Positions 28,551 to 53,153 of a stretch of DNA of 64,000 nt are shown here, piece after piece. Both the position numbers and the translations under genes were made by a program. The notes below the pieces were generated by a model. It had not been told where the DNA came from, ran no database searches, and saw only the letters and a list, made by a program, of their open reading frames with translations. The DNA lies in contig NC_046621.1 of the NCBI RefSeq assembly GCF_900324465.2, positions 13,470,469-13,534,468 of the forward strand. The letters run 5' to 3'. The stretch's first letter is position 1; each line of letters begins with the position of its first letter. Source of the DNA: Anabas testudineus (lineage: Eukaryota; Chordata; Actinopteri; Anabantiformes; Anabantidae).

Positions 28551-31500
28551 TCACTTTGATGTGTCCATTTTCTCATCCTCAGCCTCCTTCTCTTCCTCCT
28601 GTACTTCTAAGAACATACCGAAAAACAAAAATGACCATCACAATAATGAACCACAACAAATGTGACTTCATAGGTGCTAAAATATGGTAGTGTGAGATGA
28701 GAATGGAAGAAATGAATAGATACCTTTAACCTCCTCACCTTTCTTCTCCTTTTCTTCTCCCTCTTTTTCTCCTTCTGCTTCGGGTCGCTTGGCCTTCTTG
28801 AAGCTTGTTGTGTTTCTGCGGCCTCCTTCACCTTCATCCTCTGAGTCAGAGAACTCCTCCTCACGCACTATTCTCTTGTCATGCGTGCGGACTGCACATA
28901 ATCACAAGTCAGGGTCACATTTAAACATGTTATGTGCCTATTTGGAGGGTTCCCTGCAAGAGACCTCAGCTATGCATGCGGTTCTTACTTGAGATCCGTT
29001 TGTCGGGTTCCTCCTCATCTTCATCGCCACTGTCCTCCTGTACAGTGTCCCCTGCAATGTCCTGCATCTGAACTCCCGGGGCGTGAGGCAACATACGCAA
29101 GTTTTCAAACAAATGCTGTCTATGGGACAGACAGCTGGTTTAAGATACTGACACTTACAGAGACACATTAAAAACAACTCAGGTGATGCTGTGCAAAATG
29201 CACATAATACAACCTGACACTTCTTAACACATTTGGATTCTCATAGACTCACCTGATTTTTTCCAGGTAGTCATTAGTGTTCTGATTGGTCATGTTAGAA
29301 GGGTTGATGTGCAGCTTGAAGTCTGGCCCAAAGTACTCAAAGTAGTCGTTGTATGGGAGCTCTGTAGGGTTGAGAGGACATTTACAAGATCAATACATTT
29401 TTATTATTGTTCTTTTAAAAGGTTCTATTACAAATATTTCAAACCAAGCTCTATTCTTTATCTGGTATGAAATTAAATGCATGGTTTGTATCCAGCAAAT
29501 TCAAATTTAGTGTATTTGCAGTGTATATACTTTAGCAGGCATGTACAAATGAGTGTATGTTGTATATTATTGGTATATTATTACCACCATTTAAGTGATT
29601 ATCAGTTCTGCATAGAACGTCATACATAATGAAAAATGATATTACAAAGATATGTCTTAAAATAACTGCTGTTGTGTTACAATGTTTTACTACCAAATAT
29701 CTGAAAATGATTTTAGAAAATTGAAAGATTTAAGTGGACGTTAGCTGTCATCATTCTTATTAACTGACAAATTAATTATTTTGTCTCTAATATGTTTACA
29801 GTATCATATATGGTGCATTTGTTATACACTACATTAAGACAAGACAATATCAGTACAATATATAATAATATAATTATCAGCTTCGAAAAATCTGATTTCA
29901 AATGAAAACCACTTACCATTAGGGATAGAGCAGTCAAGGGCTACAGCTGTTTCGTATGTCCAGCAGCGTGCCACGTTACGGATGGTGTAGCCTCCTCCAC
30001 CTAGCATTAACAGTGGCAGGTTGAAGCTCTTTATGTACTCCACACACTTGGCATGGCCTAAGCACAGAGTTACTTGTGGTGAGAAAAGTGTTTTTTTAGG
30101 TAAACGTACAGACCTGTAACATCATGAGAACAAAAACGTTTCAGTTTACTTACCTTTAATAGTGAGGTTAAAGCAGCCGAGCCTATCTCCTGACAAAGAA
30201 TCAGCACCGCACTGCAGAACCACTGCACTGGGTTGGTACATCTCCATCACCTTTGCCATGACCTACACAAACGAAAATCTATTCTCAAATGTTTCTGCCC
30301 ACAGGGACGTTTTCAACTCCAAATGACAAACATTATTTTCTCACAGGTTTGAATACGGCTTCATAAGACTCGTCATCAATCCCATCCCTCAGTGGATAAT
30401 TCACCGCATAATATTTGCCCTTCCCAGCGCCAATGTCCTGTGGAGAACAAGATAAAAGTTAAGTCACTCTATTCTGAGAGTTTGATGTGAATCTAATGTC
30501 AATGCTTACCCTCAGGTCACCTGTGCCAGGGAAGTACTCTCCATACTTGTGGAAAGACACTGTCATAACACGCTCTGTGGTGTAGAAGGCCTCTTCCACA
30601 CCATCTCCATGATGGATGTCAATATCTATGTACAAGACTCTCTGATTGTATCTAGAAAGAAGGAAAAGATCTTTTCCTACAACTTTTGAAAAGAGTGGTC
30701 TGTGAAAATGCACAAAAATCACATGCCTGGTTGGGAAAAAAATAGACCCCAAACCCATCAGCAATGTTTATGTAGAGCAGCATCCAATCAATCAATACTA
30801 ATTTTAGTGTCAGGGTGTTTTTTGTACTCACTTTAGTAACTCAAGAATAGCCAGAACAATGTCGTTAACATAGCAAAACCCAGAGGCCTCTGACTTCTTG
30901 GCATGATGCAGGCCCCCAGCCCAGTTGATAGCTATGTCAGTCTGCTGTTTGTTCAACTTTACAGCACCAGCTGGAGCAGATAATTAACTGTTTATAGGGA
31001 ACTTATCACATTGATGTGGCAGTGACATCACGGTTACTGTCCAAAACATGATGTTTGTCTGAGCAGTAACTTCAAGGAAAATAACTCACCAACAGAGCCC
31101 CCTGCTGAAAGTTGGCAGAACTCAAATAAACCATCGAAGACCGGACAGTCCTCGCCCACGTTAACTGCAAAACCACAGTGGAGACTTAGCCACAGGATTG
31201 CGCTCATGTCAAAGTTGACAAACCTACACAGCTGACCTCTCGGACCAAACTCACATCTCTGCATTTGCTTGCTGTACTCTGACATGTTGTCTGGTCGGAT
31301 TGCATGCAGGAACTTGATGTATTCATCGCTGTGATACTTGGTCATCTCCTCTGCGCTGGCTTTGTGCGGACGCTGAAACGCAGAGGACAGATGAGCTTCT
31401 GACACACACGAAAAGCTAGAGGGCTTCCTGTAATCCAACAAGGAAGCTATGTCTTTAATTTAACATACATATATCTCCATCTTTCTGTAGAGGCCATAGT

Positions 31501-31772
31501 TGATCAACAGGTTGTGCGTCATGCGGATTCGGTGGGGCTTCATGGGATGACCTTGACCATAATAATAATTTCCAATATCACCTAAAATGAGAAGTAAAGT
31601 TATTTTATTTGATTACTAAAATTCAAACGTGAAGTAAACAGGGATCACTTCTTCAACTTGTTTGTCTGTGCTGATAATAGTGCTATAACATTCAGTGACA
31701 CTGTAATTGAATATATGTTTGTTATGATCCAGCAACAGGACCCCTGTCAATCCTCAAATCAAAACACTGCAA

Positions 31773-31838
<66 letters not shown>

Positions 31839-32258
31839 TAATGTCCACTAAAACATGAACTATCTTACACTCGCATTTGAAGCTAGATGAACATTAGCTA
31901 TTTTTTTAAATGTTAGCTTAGTGTTGCGGTCACAGTTAGTTAAGTAACTTAACGTTACTTATTTATCCACTGTTAGCTTACTAGCTACTAAGGTGGACTA
32001 ACATGGTTTAGGTAAATAGTTAGAGACATGTGCACAGAGTAGCAGCAGGTTTAGATATTATGACATAAATGTAAAAACTGTAAAAGTAAAAAGTGAGGCT
32101 CAGCTAGCTAACGTCACCCCAGGTTAGCAGCAGATTACTGACACAGTCACCTCGGTTAAAGTGTCAGTGCGTCCAAAACCCCAACTACACACACATAACC
32201 ACTCACCGTCATAGTAGTAGCAAACTTTTTTCTTGTATCCCTGGGAGGTAAACGCCAT
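28551..32258 (-). CDS. hdac1: Histone deacetylase 1 (481 aa)
   Basis: Zinc-dependent class I lysine deacetylase; catalytic core of the nuclear Sin3, NuRD and CoREST complexes. Thirteen coding exons (minus): 32258-32207, 31581-31469, 31372-31255, 31164-31090, 30970-30832, 30651-30510, 30437-30345, 30262-30154, 30057-29917, 29361-29253, 29119-28989, 28891-28724, 28606-28551. Length is one residue shorter than human HDAC1. The catalytic domain (about 8-321) contains [18 protein letters not shown] (catalytic His pair), [15 protein letters not shown] (zinc ligands), YFPGTGD and [11 protein letters not shown]. The acidic, Lys-rich tail ([14 protein letters not shown]) holds the CK2-type serines conserved in HDAC1. 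The ending EDEKMDTSK is shorter and less Lys-rich than in mammals. The next gene upstream on the same strand is lck, as in human. Confidence 0.97.
31773..31834. repeat. CA microsatellite in hdac1 intron 1
   Basis: About 31 CA units, uninterrupted. Confidence 0.95.
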
Positions 32259-32615
32259 TGTGGTCAGTTTTTGTCCGACTTTGACTTTCACCACACACCG
32301 CAGCAGCGAGCGACTCGTCCAGTCACGGTGATGAGGCAGCAGCGGCTTTTTAACGGAGGGCGTTTCCTCTGTCCTCATGTTTACGACGTGACACCTACCT
32401 TCATCCTGCAAAAGTTCATGTCGTTTTGAGTCAGCTGCTGGCTCGATTCCCAAAAGCTGCAGATTGTTGCAACACATTCACTGATTGTGTAAGCAGCAAG
32501 CTTTATAACAACCAAAGTAGCCTACCTCAAGACAGGATCCTCTTAATATACTGTGACACCAAACACGTGTGTATGTGTAAAGCTTTTTTACTGGAAATCA
32601 AACAAGTTGAAAACA
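32259..32615 (-). promoter_or_regulatory. hdac1 promoter region squeezed behind lck
   Basis: The stretch between the hdac1 ATG and the probable lck poly(A) signal is only about 360 bases. It is locally GC/CpG-richer (32270-32400) than its surroundings, with no obvious TATA box, which fits a housekeeping promoter. Boundaries are inferred. Confidence 0.45.
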
Positions 32616-32621
32616 TTTATT
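32616..32621 (-). terminator. Candidate poly(A) signal of lck
   Basis: AATAAA on the minus strand 385 bases after the lck stop and 358 bases before the hdac1 ATG. Confidence 0.5.
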
Positions 32622-33005
32622 CAAAATGCAGAGGTAAAACACAGCTGAAGCCAATGGACAGTATTTACATCTTAATCACAAGCACCAGGAGAGCAGCTAC
32701 TTATTCAGCTCCATCAGTCCCCACTTCATCCCAGAAGCACTTTGACCTCTCTCCTCTTCCTTTTTGTTGCCTCATCCAGCTGTCACAGTTCAAGGTCACG
32801 CTCCATGTGATTGTATCATATCTAAGTGGCCACATCAGAATAAGGTTGATGCAGAAAAGGGCTCTTACTGCAGTTTGTGCCCTATTGATATAAAGGGGAG
32901 TATTCTTCGGCGAACAAAATAAAACCCAGCATCCATGTGAAAAAGCTGTGCCTTTAGTTTGAGTAAACTTGTTGCATATCTGTATATGTTTCGGCCCTAT
33001 CAGGG

Positions 33006-42767
<9,762 letters not shown>

Positions 42768-44612
42768 CTTTTCTGCAATTTAGAAATTCCAGTAATTTTT
42801 ATGAAGACGCCGTATGAGCATAAAAACATGAATAACCTAATAATTGTTCATTTTAAAGGAAAACATCACGTGTATTTTTGTTACTTTTTGGTAAGCGTTT
42901 TGGACGGCGGTGCTGCAAAGTGTTTAGAAATAAATGTATCGTACACCAATGTAAGATAGTTTCAAAATAATGACCTTCAGTTTAAATTGTGCAAAACAAA
43001 ACAACAAAATAAAAATAAAATTAAATAAAATCTTTTTTTAGTGATTTTATTTTAAATAGCCTCTTTTCTTGGTGAACTTTCAGTTTTATAGGTCGAAGAC
43101 ACCAACAGAACGCAGAACTGTTTTGTTTTCGAAAACTGCTTAAATGTATCTGAGGGCCTCGCCCCAAAATGGAGGCTCAGTGGTGGCTCGGGCTCTAAAC
43201 TAAGATTTTATTTTAGACTGTGTTTAAACACCGTATGTAACAGGCACACAGCAACCAACAACCATATTGAGTCGCATGTATCACATCACAGAACTTTGAC
43301 ACCAATATTTAGGTGTCACCACCACTTTCAGCACAGCAAATCTCAACATGTTCTAATTCTAATTCAGACTTATAATAATAGTAGGCTCTATAATACTGTG
43401 CAAATACTAATCTTGTCTAATCCAGTGTCTGCACGTGCTCTGTGGACTTTACACTAGTGCATTGTACGAACTGGCTTTCTCAAGATCACTTGGCTCCCAT
43501 TGGACTTCTCAAGCAGCAGGGTCAGTGGGCTAATCGCAGTAGCAATCTGTCCCAAAGTCTCAGAGCCGTGAGAAAAATCTGCCGAGGCCTTGACCTGGCA
43601 ATAACAACTAACCACTATAGTGAGACCCCAAGGAAGGAGCCACAGAAGGATCAGCAGGGCCCGAAGAAGGTTTTTTTGAATTATTAGCACGCCTACGCCT
43701 ACTGGCCCGTACTCATGGAGTCATGCAAACAAAGTCAGCGTTTTCCACTGAGGGGCTGCCCTCTTCCTATTATGATCTGCAGCTCAAAGCTTTTTAAAAC
43801 AAATACTGTATGTTTTTTATGTTACTGTTTATGTGTATTTAAGTTGAGGGTGAATTAAGTCACAAAAAACATTTGGCCTAATTGACTGACATTGTCACTG
43901 AAGATTGTGAATTGACATAGGCTGTGTTTCAAATGGCATTTAGTTTACATCATAAAATATCATAAACGAAAGTAACGTCCCCTCATGAAAAACACGTTTT
44001 TTAATGTAAAAACTGCACCTTTATCACAGTTGTAGTGTGAATAACAATTCTAATGTGACATTTCGCATAAGATTTGGGACTGGACGTCCAATTGCCATAA
44101 TTATTGTCTCACATGTAGACATGTCACAGGTATGAGTCTACAAGCACACAAATACCTTACGTTGATATTTTGTTTTGAGTTTTAAGCCAATTGAATGGAT
44201 TAATAAGACGCAGCACGCACTCCATTTTAATGAGAAAGCACACCTCATGTGGTCTTCTTTCTAATAGAATGACGATCACACAACCAGTATGTAAATAAGT
44301 GTTGTTATGAGCCTGTATGTTGAATTACAGAATGCAAATGGAAACTAAATATAGATGTTATTAAAGTTTCCATTACATATGGTGGTGCACCTAATTCCTC
44401 ATTGACATTGTTTTTCAAATTACAACATATTTAATGCAAACATCAAAAGATCCAAACACGACACCATTAAACGGTTTCTTGTAGCATATTCGCTGTAATA
44501 CACATGATGTAAAAGGAAACAATCATGTTTGTATAATAGTACTTTGGTCACAGTCATTTCTTTCTCAACTGTAAACTTCTCTAACACGTAAAGAAGAAGT
44601 CTGGTACTCACC
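42768..44612 (-). promoter_or_regulatory. Putative lck 5' UTR exon and intron
   Basis: An acceptor (AAATTGCAG|AAAAG) lies 5 bases before the lck ATG. An upstream donor (TTTTAAGAG|GTGAGT) lies at 44612-44610. Together they suggest an untranslated exon 1 about 1.8 kb upstream with its promoter to the right. No TATA box is identified. The ORFs inside have no homology. Confidence 0.42.
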
Positions 44613-47461
44613 TCTTAAAATATGTCCCTCTGAATGTCCAACAATTTTACATTTGAAATTCCGCCATAGATATATTCTTTATGAAGTTTGTTTGTTTTTT
44701 CTTTAGTAGCCTTTTAGCGATAAGTGAGTTTTTCACCAGTGTAGCTTGGGTGTGAAGATGTCATCATCCGCTTCTTGTAATATAACTAACAATGCTAGAC
44801 GTGCTGATGTGGTGTATCTACACACACACATACACACACGCAGTTTGAGGAGAGTGAACCAGAGAGTTTCCTGTCGTTGAAAGGTTGAGGGTTGCTTTGC
44901 AGGCTTCTAACAGGTGCTCGCCATGCAGCTGTGTGTGTGAGCAGAGGGGAACGTTATGGGCTTCTTGGGTAAAAGGGGGTCAGAAAAGCACCTTTCCCGA
45001 AACGTGAATGTTCCAATACAGTTGAGAAAGGAAGATATGGTAGGCTGTGAGACAGTGGCGAGGTTATATTTGTATGTCATGCGTGCTGCTTGTGTGTGTA
45101 ACATCTGTGAATCAGTGACCTTTAAGGTGAAATTTAAAAAAGAGAAAACAAGTGTATCAATCAAATAAGAGGCAGGGGATTTAAAAATAGACCAACTTTA
45201 GTAACTAAGACTTAATGGTAGCATCAATTATTTCTTATTTTTTAATTTCTTGTATTTAATGCCACTCTTAAGACTATTTTGGCAATTCGGGACAACTGTG
45301 TAACCTGTGGCTTTAAGGCTTTAGTGTATTGTTGACTACAAAGTGCTTTTTTTTTTTTTGTCAAACAACCATGTGGTTCATGTCAGTAATTTGTGGCCAG
45401 CTATCCATTCAAAAATAGCTTGGTTTTCACAGGGTCGAGTCAAGTCAATAGCCAAAACATCTCACAGAGTGAAAAAAACCAACAAATGTAAATTGGTGGC
45501 TGACCAATATCACAAATCATTATTCTAACCAAAGCTGCTTGGCTGCATGGCTCACACCATGGTCACATTAAGCCCTCGGAGGAGAGACGAAATACCAAGA
45601 CTGTCAGATTCTCTGTGAGACTGTGCTGTCGCTCTTTCTACCGCTCAGGCAACTATAGCTGTGGACCGCATCTCTTCTCTTGTGGTGAACGGCTGCTGCT
45701 ACAGAGCATGCACTGGCAGGAAGTCAGTCCAAACTTTACAGGAAGCGCACAGACATATGTGCTCAGAAGACTGCCACAGGATAGATTAAGTCTCACTTGC
45801 GAAGAAACCACCTGAGTCGACTCTTTTTCCGTTAAAGTAAAGAGTGTAAATCTAGAAGGATGGGTGAAAAAGTTTCTCTTTTTGACAGTTAGTGGGTGAA
45901 ACATGTTAAATTTTGTCTTTTATTGCGCTGATTTCAGCAAGACAACTACACAATAAGACACATATGCACATTATTAGTGTTTTATTCTTTTCTGAGTATA
46001 AAATCCAATCAGTCACGGTCATGTACATGATGATATGACACACTGGATCACTGGGCACATGGTGAGCAAAGCCTCATCATAGTAGGAGATCAGTTTTTAG
46101 CGGGCCTTTCTGAAGCTTTGAGGGTATCCCTATTTTCCTCTGCACCACAGTTGTCACTACTTCCAAATGTGGTTGGAAATCACATTCTGTTACGCAATCA
46201 CATTGCGATACTATCAATATGCATAAAGTTTTCCAACCCTCCCACCTCCTGCTTCACCATGCAGGTGCCGGCCTCTTTCGTGTGTTTCGAGTTGCCGCTT
46301 GTGTTTGACGCTTATGCTTGTTCATATTTACTTTAACACAAGCCGCATTTTTAAGTTTGCTTGCTTTCAAAATAAACCGATGGGCGCTTTATTTGCATGT
46401 TGACATCAGCTTCTGGTCATATGATGACATGTGGTATGATATGGGGAAAAGGTCATGGGAAACTATCTGCAGGCCAGGTCTAAGAGCCACAAGAAGCACA
46501 AGTCTGTTGTGCTTAATTGTAAAAGCATTCACTAGAAGAATAAGGCCTCAAGTTATCATACCTCGACCCTGTGCAATTTCCATGTTACTCATTTCCACTG
46601 TCACCGTCTAACGCCATGCATGACCTGACGTACGTTCTATTATAATAATTTCAACTCGCTCTCATTTTACACTCTGCCTAGGCATATTGTGTTTCGTGTT
46701 AATTGCGTCCAAAGATGTATGTACATCCCTCTGGGAACTCATCCATAGGTGGGACTACCACACAAGGTCATTAAAGTATTGTGGAGGGAAAGGACAACTA
46801 TTGTGCGTGAGTGGCTTTGTGACCAAGCGTCTGCAGATGCAGCTGATGAAGCGTGCGGTGACATCGAGCCATGATAACACTGATTGTGAAAAACGAATCC
46901 AAAGTGTATTCTCCTATCAGATTCATTATTATGTTAAACTTCTGTTTATCTGTGTGCTGTTAAAATTTGATTTTTCAATTGTCTTAAGCAATCTTGGGTC
47001 ACATGAGCAGGAGGTAATAGTTGACACTGAAGGTATTTTGCTTTAATACTCATTTGTCATAGATACACATTCATATTACAGTAGCATGATTTAACAATCT
47101 ACATAGAATCAGGAAACATATCAGTAGATGTATTTGCATTTATCAAAACTACAGCACACACACAAAAAATATATTACATTCTCTCTATTTTCTATTGCTA
47201 CTAATTGTAAACCATTTACACTCTGTCACTGTCCAGTCATTTTTATCTTAGCCTGTGCTCTGCAGCAGTAGACCCAGCATCCTGTGTCCTGTCACTGCAG
47301 GGTGTGAGTTTATATACGCTCTAAACATAGATATTTCAGGCTTGAGAACAACTAGTATCAAAATGAATGTGATCTCTTACTTCCTGTAACGACCCTGGCA
47401 GTGGAACTACCCTGATCCTGATGACGTTTTCCAGCTGCATACAGCAGCCTGAATTTGTCAC
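44613..47461. other. Intergenic region between lck and fam167b
   Basis: About 2.8 kb, AT-rich. The right-hand promoter of lck should lie at 44613-45000, where a CA-like tract sits at 44819-44841. Several ORFs of 60-120 codons show no homology I recognise and no splice context. No gene is supported. Confidence 0.5.
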
Positions 47462-47467
47462 TTTATT
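47462..47467 (-). terminator. Candidate poly(A) signal of fam167b
   Basis: AATAAA on the minus strand about 620 bases after the stop. Assigned by position only. Confidence 0.35.
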
Positions 47468-48084
47468 TAACCGCTGCACTGTATTTTATCACAAGTGAGA
47501 GATTTTCTCAACCTGACATGACCACACAGAGCACAGTGTCTTCCTTCCTATTCATTTCAGTCAACCTCAGAAAATATTTTACCACTAATGTCAAGTATTA
47601 TGTCCAAAGTGTTTGTACTGGTACTAGAAAGCTTCCCAGCACTTTGTTTTGTGTGGACTATAGAGTGCTACTGTCACCCTTGATGTTCTGCTCTTCTTTG
47701 GCACATGCTATTTAACACAATAGCCATCACGTATCCACCTTTACATTTCAGTCTAGCTTTTAGTCTTCGTTTCTCTACTGTGATTCACATTGTACTGAGC
47801 AAGGAAGAACCAGCTGCACAGCAGCACATTCTCGGTCCAACAGCGAGGCGTGCTGGTATTAAGGGTGTGTGCCTGCACACAGGAGCTTCCTCATACATGA
47901 CAATACAAGGTGCACACAAAAGCAGTCATTTTCATTTTCACTCCTTGCACAAATATGCGGCAGCCGCTCATCACTCATGTCATCAAAACCCCTTCAGAGG
48001 AGGAAATAACCCTAACAATGTGCAGATAAACACAGAGGAGGCTTTAGGGATATTCTCAGTAACATTAATAAAGAATATAGATTT

Positions 48085-49025
<941 letters not shown>

Positions 49026-49183
49026 CGCCTGCAGTCTTTGGGTGTGCACGTTAAGATCGCTTTCCTCATTAGTGGTCTGGCGATTTCGAGCTCATTTATA
49101 GGGAGATAAGAAAGAGTGACCGCCCATCCCGCAGAGGCTGGATAATATATAAGGAAGCCAGGTTTCCTAGAACTTCCTGAAGA

Positions 49184-49184
<1 letters not shown>

Positions 49185-49252
<68 letters not shown>
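49185..49252. repeat. CA microsatellite
   Basis: About 34 uninterrupted CA units upstream of fam167b. Confidence 0.97.
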
Positions 49253-49256
<4 letters not shown>

Positions 49257-50286
49257 TAATATAAAATAGAGGTATAACCATCCCTTCATAAATTCAAGCT
49301 AATAAAATGGTTTCAGATATTGGAGAGGAGGTGCTCATGTTTAATTTAAGTAAAACCTTATTTAGTGTGGTGTATTTAGTGATACATAAGAAAAGGTAAC
49401 ATTACAACAGTGTAGTACAAGAGCCCTGCATTCAAAATGTGAATGAAGTGGAAAAACAGAAACAGCCCATCAGCAGACGGAAAGTAACGACAGGTAAAAG
49501 TGGGTAATTTAGGTGGTAAAGTATGAGTTTGTAGAGAAAACTGTGCTCGAACCAAAGCAACAACAAACTGATGCTCACACGTTGCTGCTGTAATAAAACT
49601 AATCCATGCAGTCTTTATATTGTCTCTATTAATAAGCCTATCGTTGAAGTAAGGCATCCTGCATTACTAAAATTAATTTCCCTTTTACCGATTAAATGAT
49701 ATCTACTGAATACAGGGTCTCTAACCGCGGTGAAATTAATTTAAAGTTAGATGTTCGGCTGAAACTTCTCCGGGAACCAGATCAGCCGAGTCGGACAAAA
49801 GAAGCGCACCTCCTCTGTACAGGGTTGAGTTAGGGACCGTCTGCAAATTGTCATTCTACGTTAATATAATATCTCAATAACTTCCATGTCATGCGACATA
49901 TTTTGATAATATGTGTGTATGTTGCTATATTTGTCAGTTGTATTATTTATGCGTATCTTCTTTGTCCTCACTTTAATTCAATTAGTGAACTATAGATGTA
50001 GAGAATTTCTCGTGGTACGTAGCAAACACCAAATGTGAAAAAAATTAGATCGGCGGATCGCTTTCAGCCGGATATCCAACTTCAAATGAATGTGTGGTGA
50101 ACCACCACTAGTGACCGAGTCTCTCTGCACTGTGGTATTGCAACTTCTGCTTAAGGGAATGACTCAAATATTTCTTCCTCCACCAACTCGAGTGTGAGCT
50201 GCGTCGTGATTTTGACCAGCTCACTGCGCTGAGCTCTGCCGCCACCTAGCGGTCATTTATTATTACACACCAGGCATATCACTGCT

Positions 50287-50287
<1 letters not shown>

Positions 50288-50323
<36 letters not shown>
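50288..50323. repeat. CT microsatellite
   Basis: About 18 TC units between fam167b and mtmr9. Confidence 0.95.
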
Positions 50324-50327
<4 letters not shown>

Positions 50328-50714
50328 GAAGAAAACTTATACCAGCAATATGTGACACATGTCTCTCAGGAAACGTGCACTTCCGTTTTTTTTTTTTTTT
50401 TCTTTGGTGAAACCAAGTCACACATTTTCCATTTCCAGGGTAGCTCAGCTCTCAGCCACCTGCCTTTGTAAACTTGAAGCTACATTAGCGGAAGACTGTG
50501 TAAAAAAAATTAAAAAAATAAAAAGGTGAATCTATTTATAGACGCCTTATCGTCAAACAAACTGAGCGCAACTGTCCAACCAGCAGTGTAGACACAGCAG
50601 GGAGGTGTGTTGCTTTCAGTCTCTGCGGCTCCAGAAAGGGCCGAGGAAGCGATCTGAAGTGGAGTCCAAGTTGAAGTTGCGCGGCGGTGGTTTCGCGTCT
50701 CCGACCGGGACCAG

Positions 50715-53153
50715 ATGGAGTTTTCTGAGCACATCAAGACCGCCAATGTGGAGGATGTTGTGCTCCGTCAGCCGCTCCACCCGCCGAGCAGAGGCACCCT
50801 GTGCATCACCGGCCACCACCTGCTCTTCTCGGACAGGGTGGAGGCAGAGGAGGGCCGATCTGGGCAGGTTTTGCTGCTGCTCAGGAACATCGATGCCATT
50901 GAGAAAAGGTGAGGTGAGGGAGAGATACACGTTCAGCCTCCCAGCTGCCAACAGATCCCACACTTGTTTGGAGTGAATTCCCCTTAACAGACCTAAATTC
51001 CAGCATCTTTTTCCAACGCTGATTTATTTATTATGAGGATTATGATCACTAACTGGGGGCTGGTCACAAATAATCACACTGATCAACAACAACTAATCAA
51101 CATCAAGCTGTCTCCACTGTGTGGGAATATATCATTCATGTCTAACTACTTTATTCCTCAAATCTTTTGAACCAGTGTGGAAAACCTTTTGGGCTATTCC
51201 GGCCTCTTCTCTAATGCAGGCCACAGTGACAGGTTGGACATCGTTTGTGTTGCAGTGTGTCTACTGTGTGCTGCTGTTGTTCCCCACAGTGCTGAAGGGA
51301 GGAAATTTGCAAACAGGATTACAGCAACTTTTCTTGTCACCCTCCACACACTCATGCTGTGGGTTGCTTGCTAATTAACAGCCTTTTCTTAGCTTCGTGA
51401 GCGCTTGAGCGTTGCTGAAACCGCCTGATATATTTGGTAACAGAGAGCAGAGCTTGCACACCCACTTGCCAGCAACATAACCCCCCCCCCCTCCCCTGAT
51501 CCTTGCACAGCCCCACTGGCTGGGTTTGCCTTCCCTCTCTGCTGCAAGTCAAACTTTCTGCACTGGTGGAGTTAAAGCATGGGGCATTGTTGTGTTCAAG
51601 TGTTCAATTGTTCTGCAAGATTCATAGTGGTGTGTGTGTGTGTGTGTGTGTGCGTAGGACATCTGTATCTTCAGGGACAATTTCCATCAAGTGTAAAGAT
51701 CTGCGTGTGCTCCAGCTTGACATCCCAGGCATGGAGCAGTGTCTCAACATTGCACACTCTATTGAGGTACAATAAACAACCTAATCGTCCTGCTCAGACA
51801 TGAAATACAGGACAAACGAATATAGAAATCCTTCTGTTTTTTGTTTTTTTAATTAAATAATATTTCTCTTTGTGACTCTCTAGACCCTGTCCTGCCTCGA
51901 CTGTGTGTCGGAGATGTATCCATTCTTTTACAGACCTTCTGAACTCAACCTGCAGGACCAGTGGGGTCTCTCATCCCCTGAAAAGCACTACAGTCAAATG
52001 GCAGAGCTTGTAAGCTATATATATATATATATAATATACTTATATATATACATATGTATATATATAAAGTATATATATAAACCTCTCTATACTTGTTGGT
52101 ACAGAATAAGATTCCACTCTCTCGTGTAAAAAAACAAATACACACACAGATCTTGTGGTGACTTTTTCCAACAACAATGTCCCAGCACTCACATGACAGG
52201 AAAACGCCTGGGAAACATGAATGTAGGAGTCACAATTCAGGATATCCCAGTTGCTTAGCTTTCATTTGTTTTCCCTTAACTTCAGAATGCGCTTTACATG
52301 GCCTGAATTCATGCTTAATAGACAGACATCTTCCTCTGGGAATAGCATGTTGCTATGGTGAGGGGTGAACCCTGAATGCAGCATTGTTGCATGTTTTGTA
52401 CAGACACAATGTGCCCAGCACACGTGGGATATCTGTACTTTTCATCAATTTTCTGACGTCTGAAGGGAACCACAGAACATCGCTGTGCACTACCAAGAAA
52501 TAAATAGCATAGAGTATAATATTATATAATAGTCATTTGTAGTCCAAACAAAAACTGACCTGTAAAACCAAACCATTGTGGTTTCAGTGGAGTTTAGTGG
52601 GTTATATGCTCTTAGGAATTTAATTTCGCTGTCAAGTGGCTATTTTTGTTTAGTTTTTCCTTCTCTGTCCTGTGTTTGCAGCATAATAGGTGGAGATTGA
52701 GCAGTGTGAACAGAGACTACTCAGTGTGTTCCACCTACCCCCAATCTGTCATTGTTCCTAAGGATATCAGTGATGACATGCTGGTTAAGGTGGCCAAATT
52801 CAGACAGGGGGGACGCTTCCCTGTCCTCTGCTACTACCACAGGAAGAATGGCATGGTGAGGTGTTGCTCTCCTTTCTCCACCAGCCCACAGTTTTCACAT
52901 CAAACTAAACCGTTCTAATCAAACTCACTCTTTTCAGGTGATCATGCGCAGCAGTCAGCCGCTGACGGGAGCCAATAAGAAGCGCTGCAGGGAAGATGAG
53001 AGCCTACTTCAAGCTGTGATCGATGGCTCAGACAAAGGCTACGTCATCGACACACGCTCCAGTCAGCAGGCGCAACAGGCTCGTATGACAGGCGGAGGTT
53101 TTGAGTCCAAATCGTTTTATAACAATTGGAAGAGGCTGCACAGGCACATGGAA

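Larger units (their letters stand above)
49026..50714. promoter_or_regulatory. Divergent promoter region, fam167b and mtmr9
   Basis: Contains a CA repeat (49185-49252) 160 bases from the fam167b ATG and a CT repeat (50288-50323). A GC-richer stretch at 50560-50714 probably carries the mtmr9 5' UTR. No TATA box is seen near mtmr9. Confidence 0.45.

Noticed and set aside
32426-32893. 155-codon plus-strand ORF between hdac1 and lck
   Set aside because: Antisense to the lck 3' UTR region; composition and lack of homology argue against coding.
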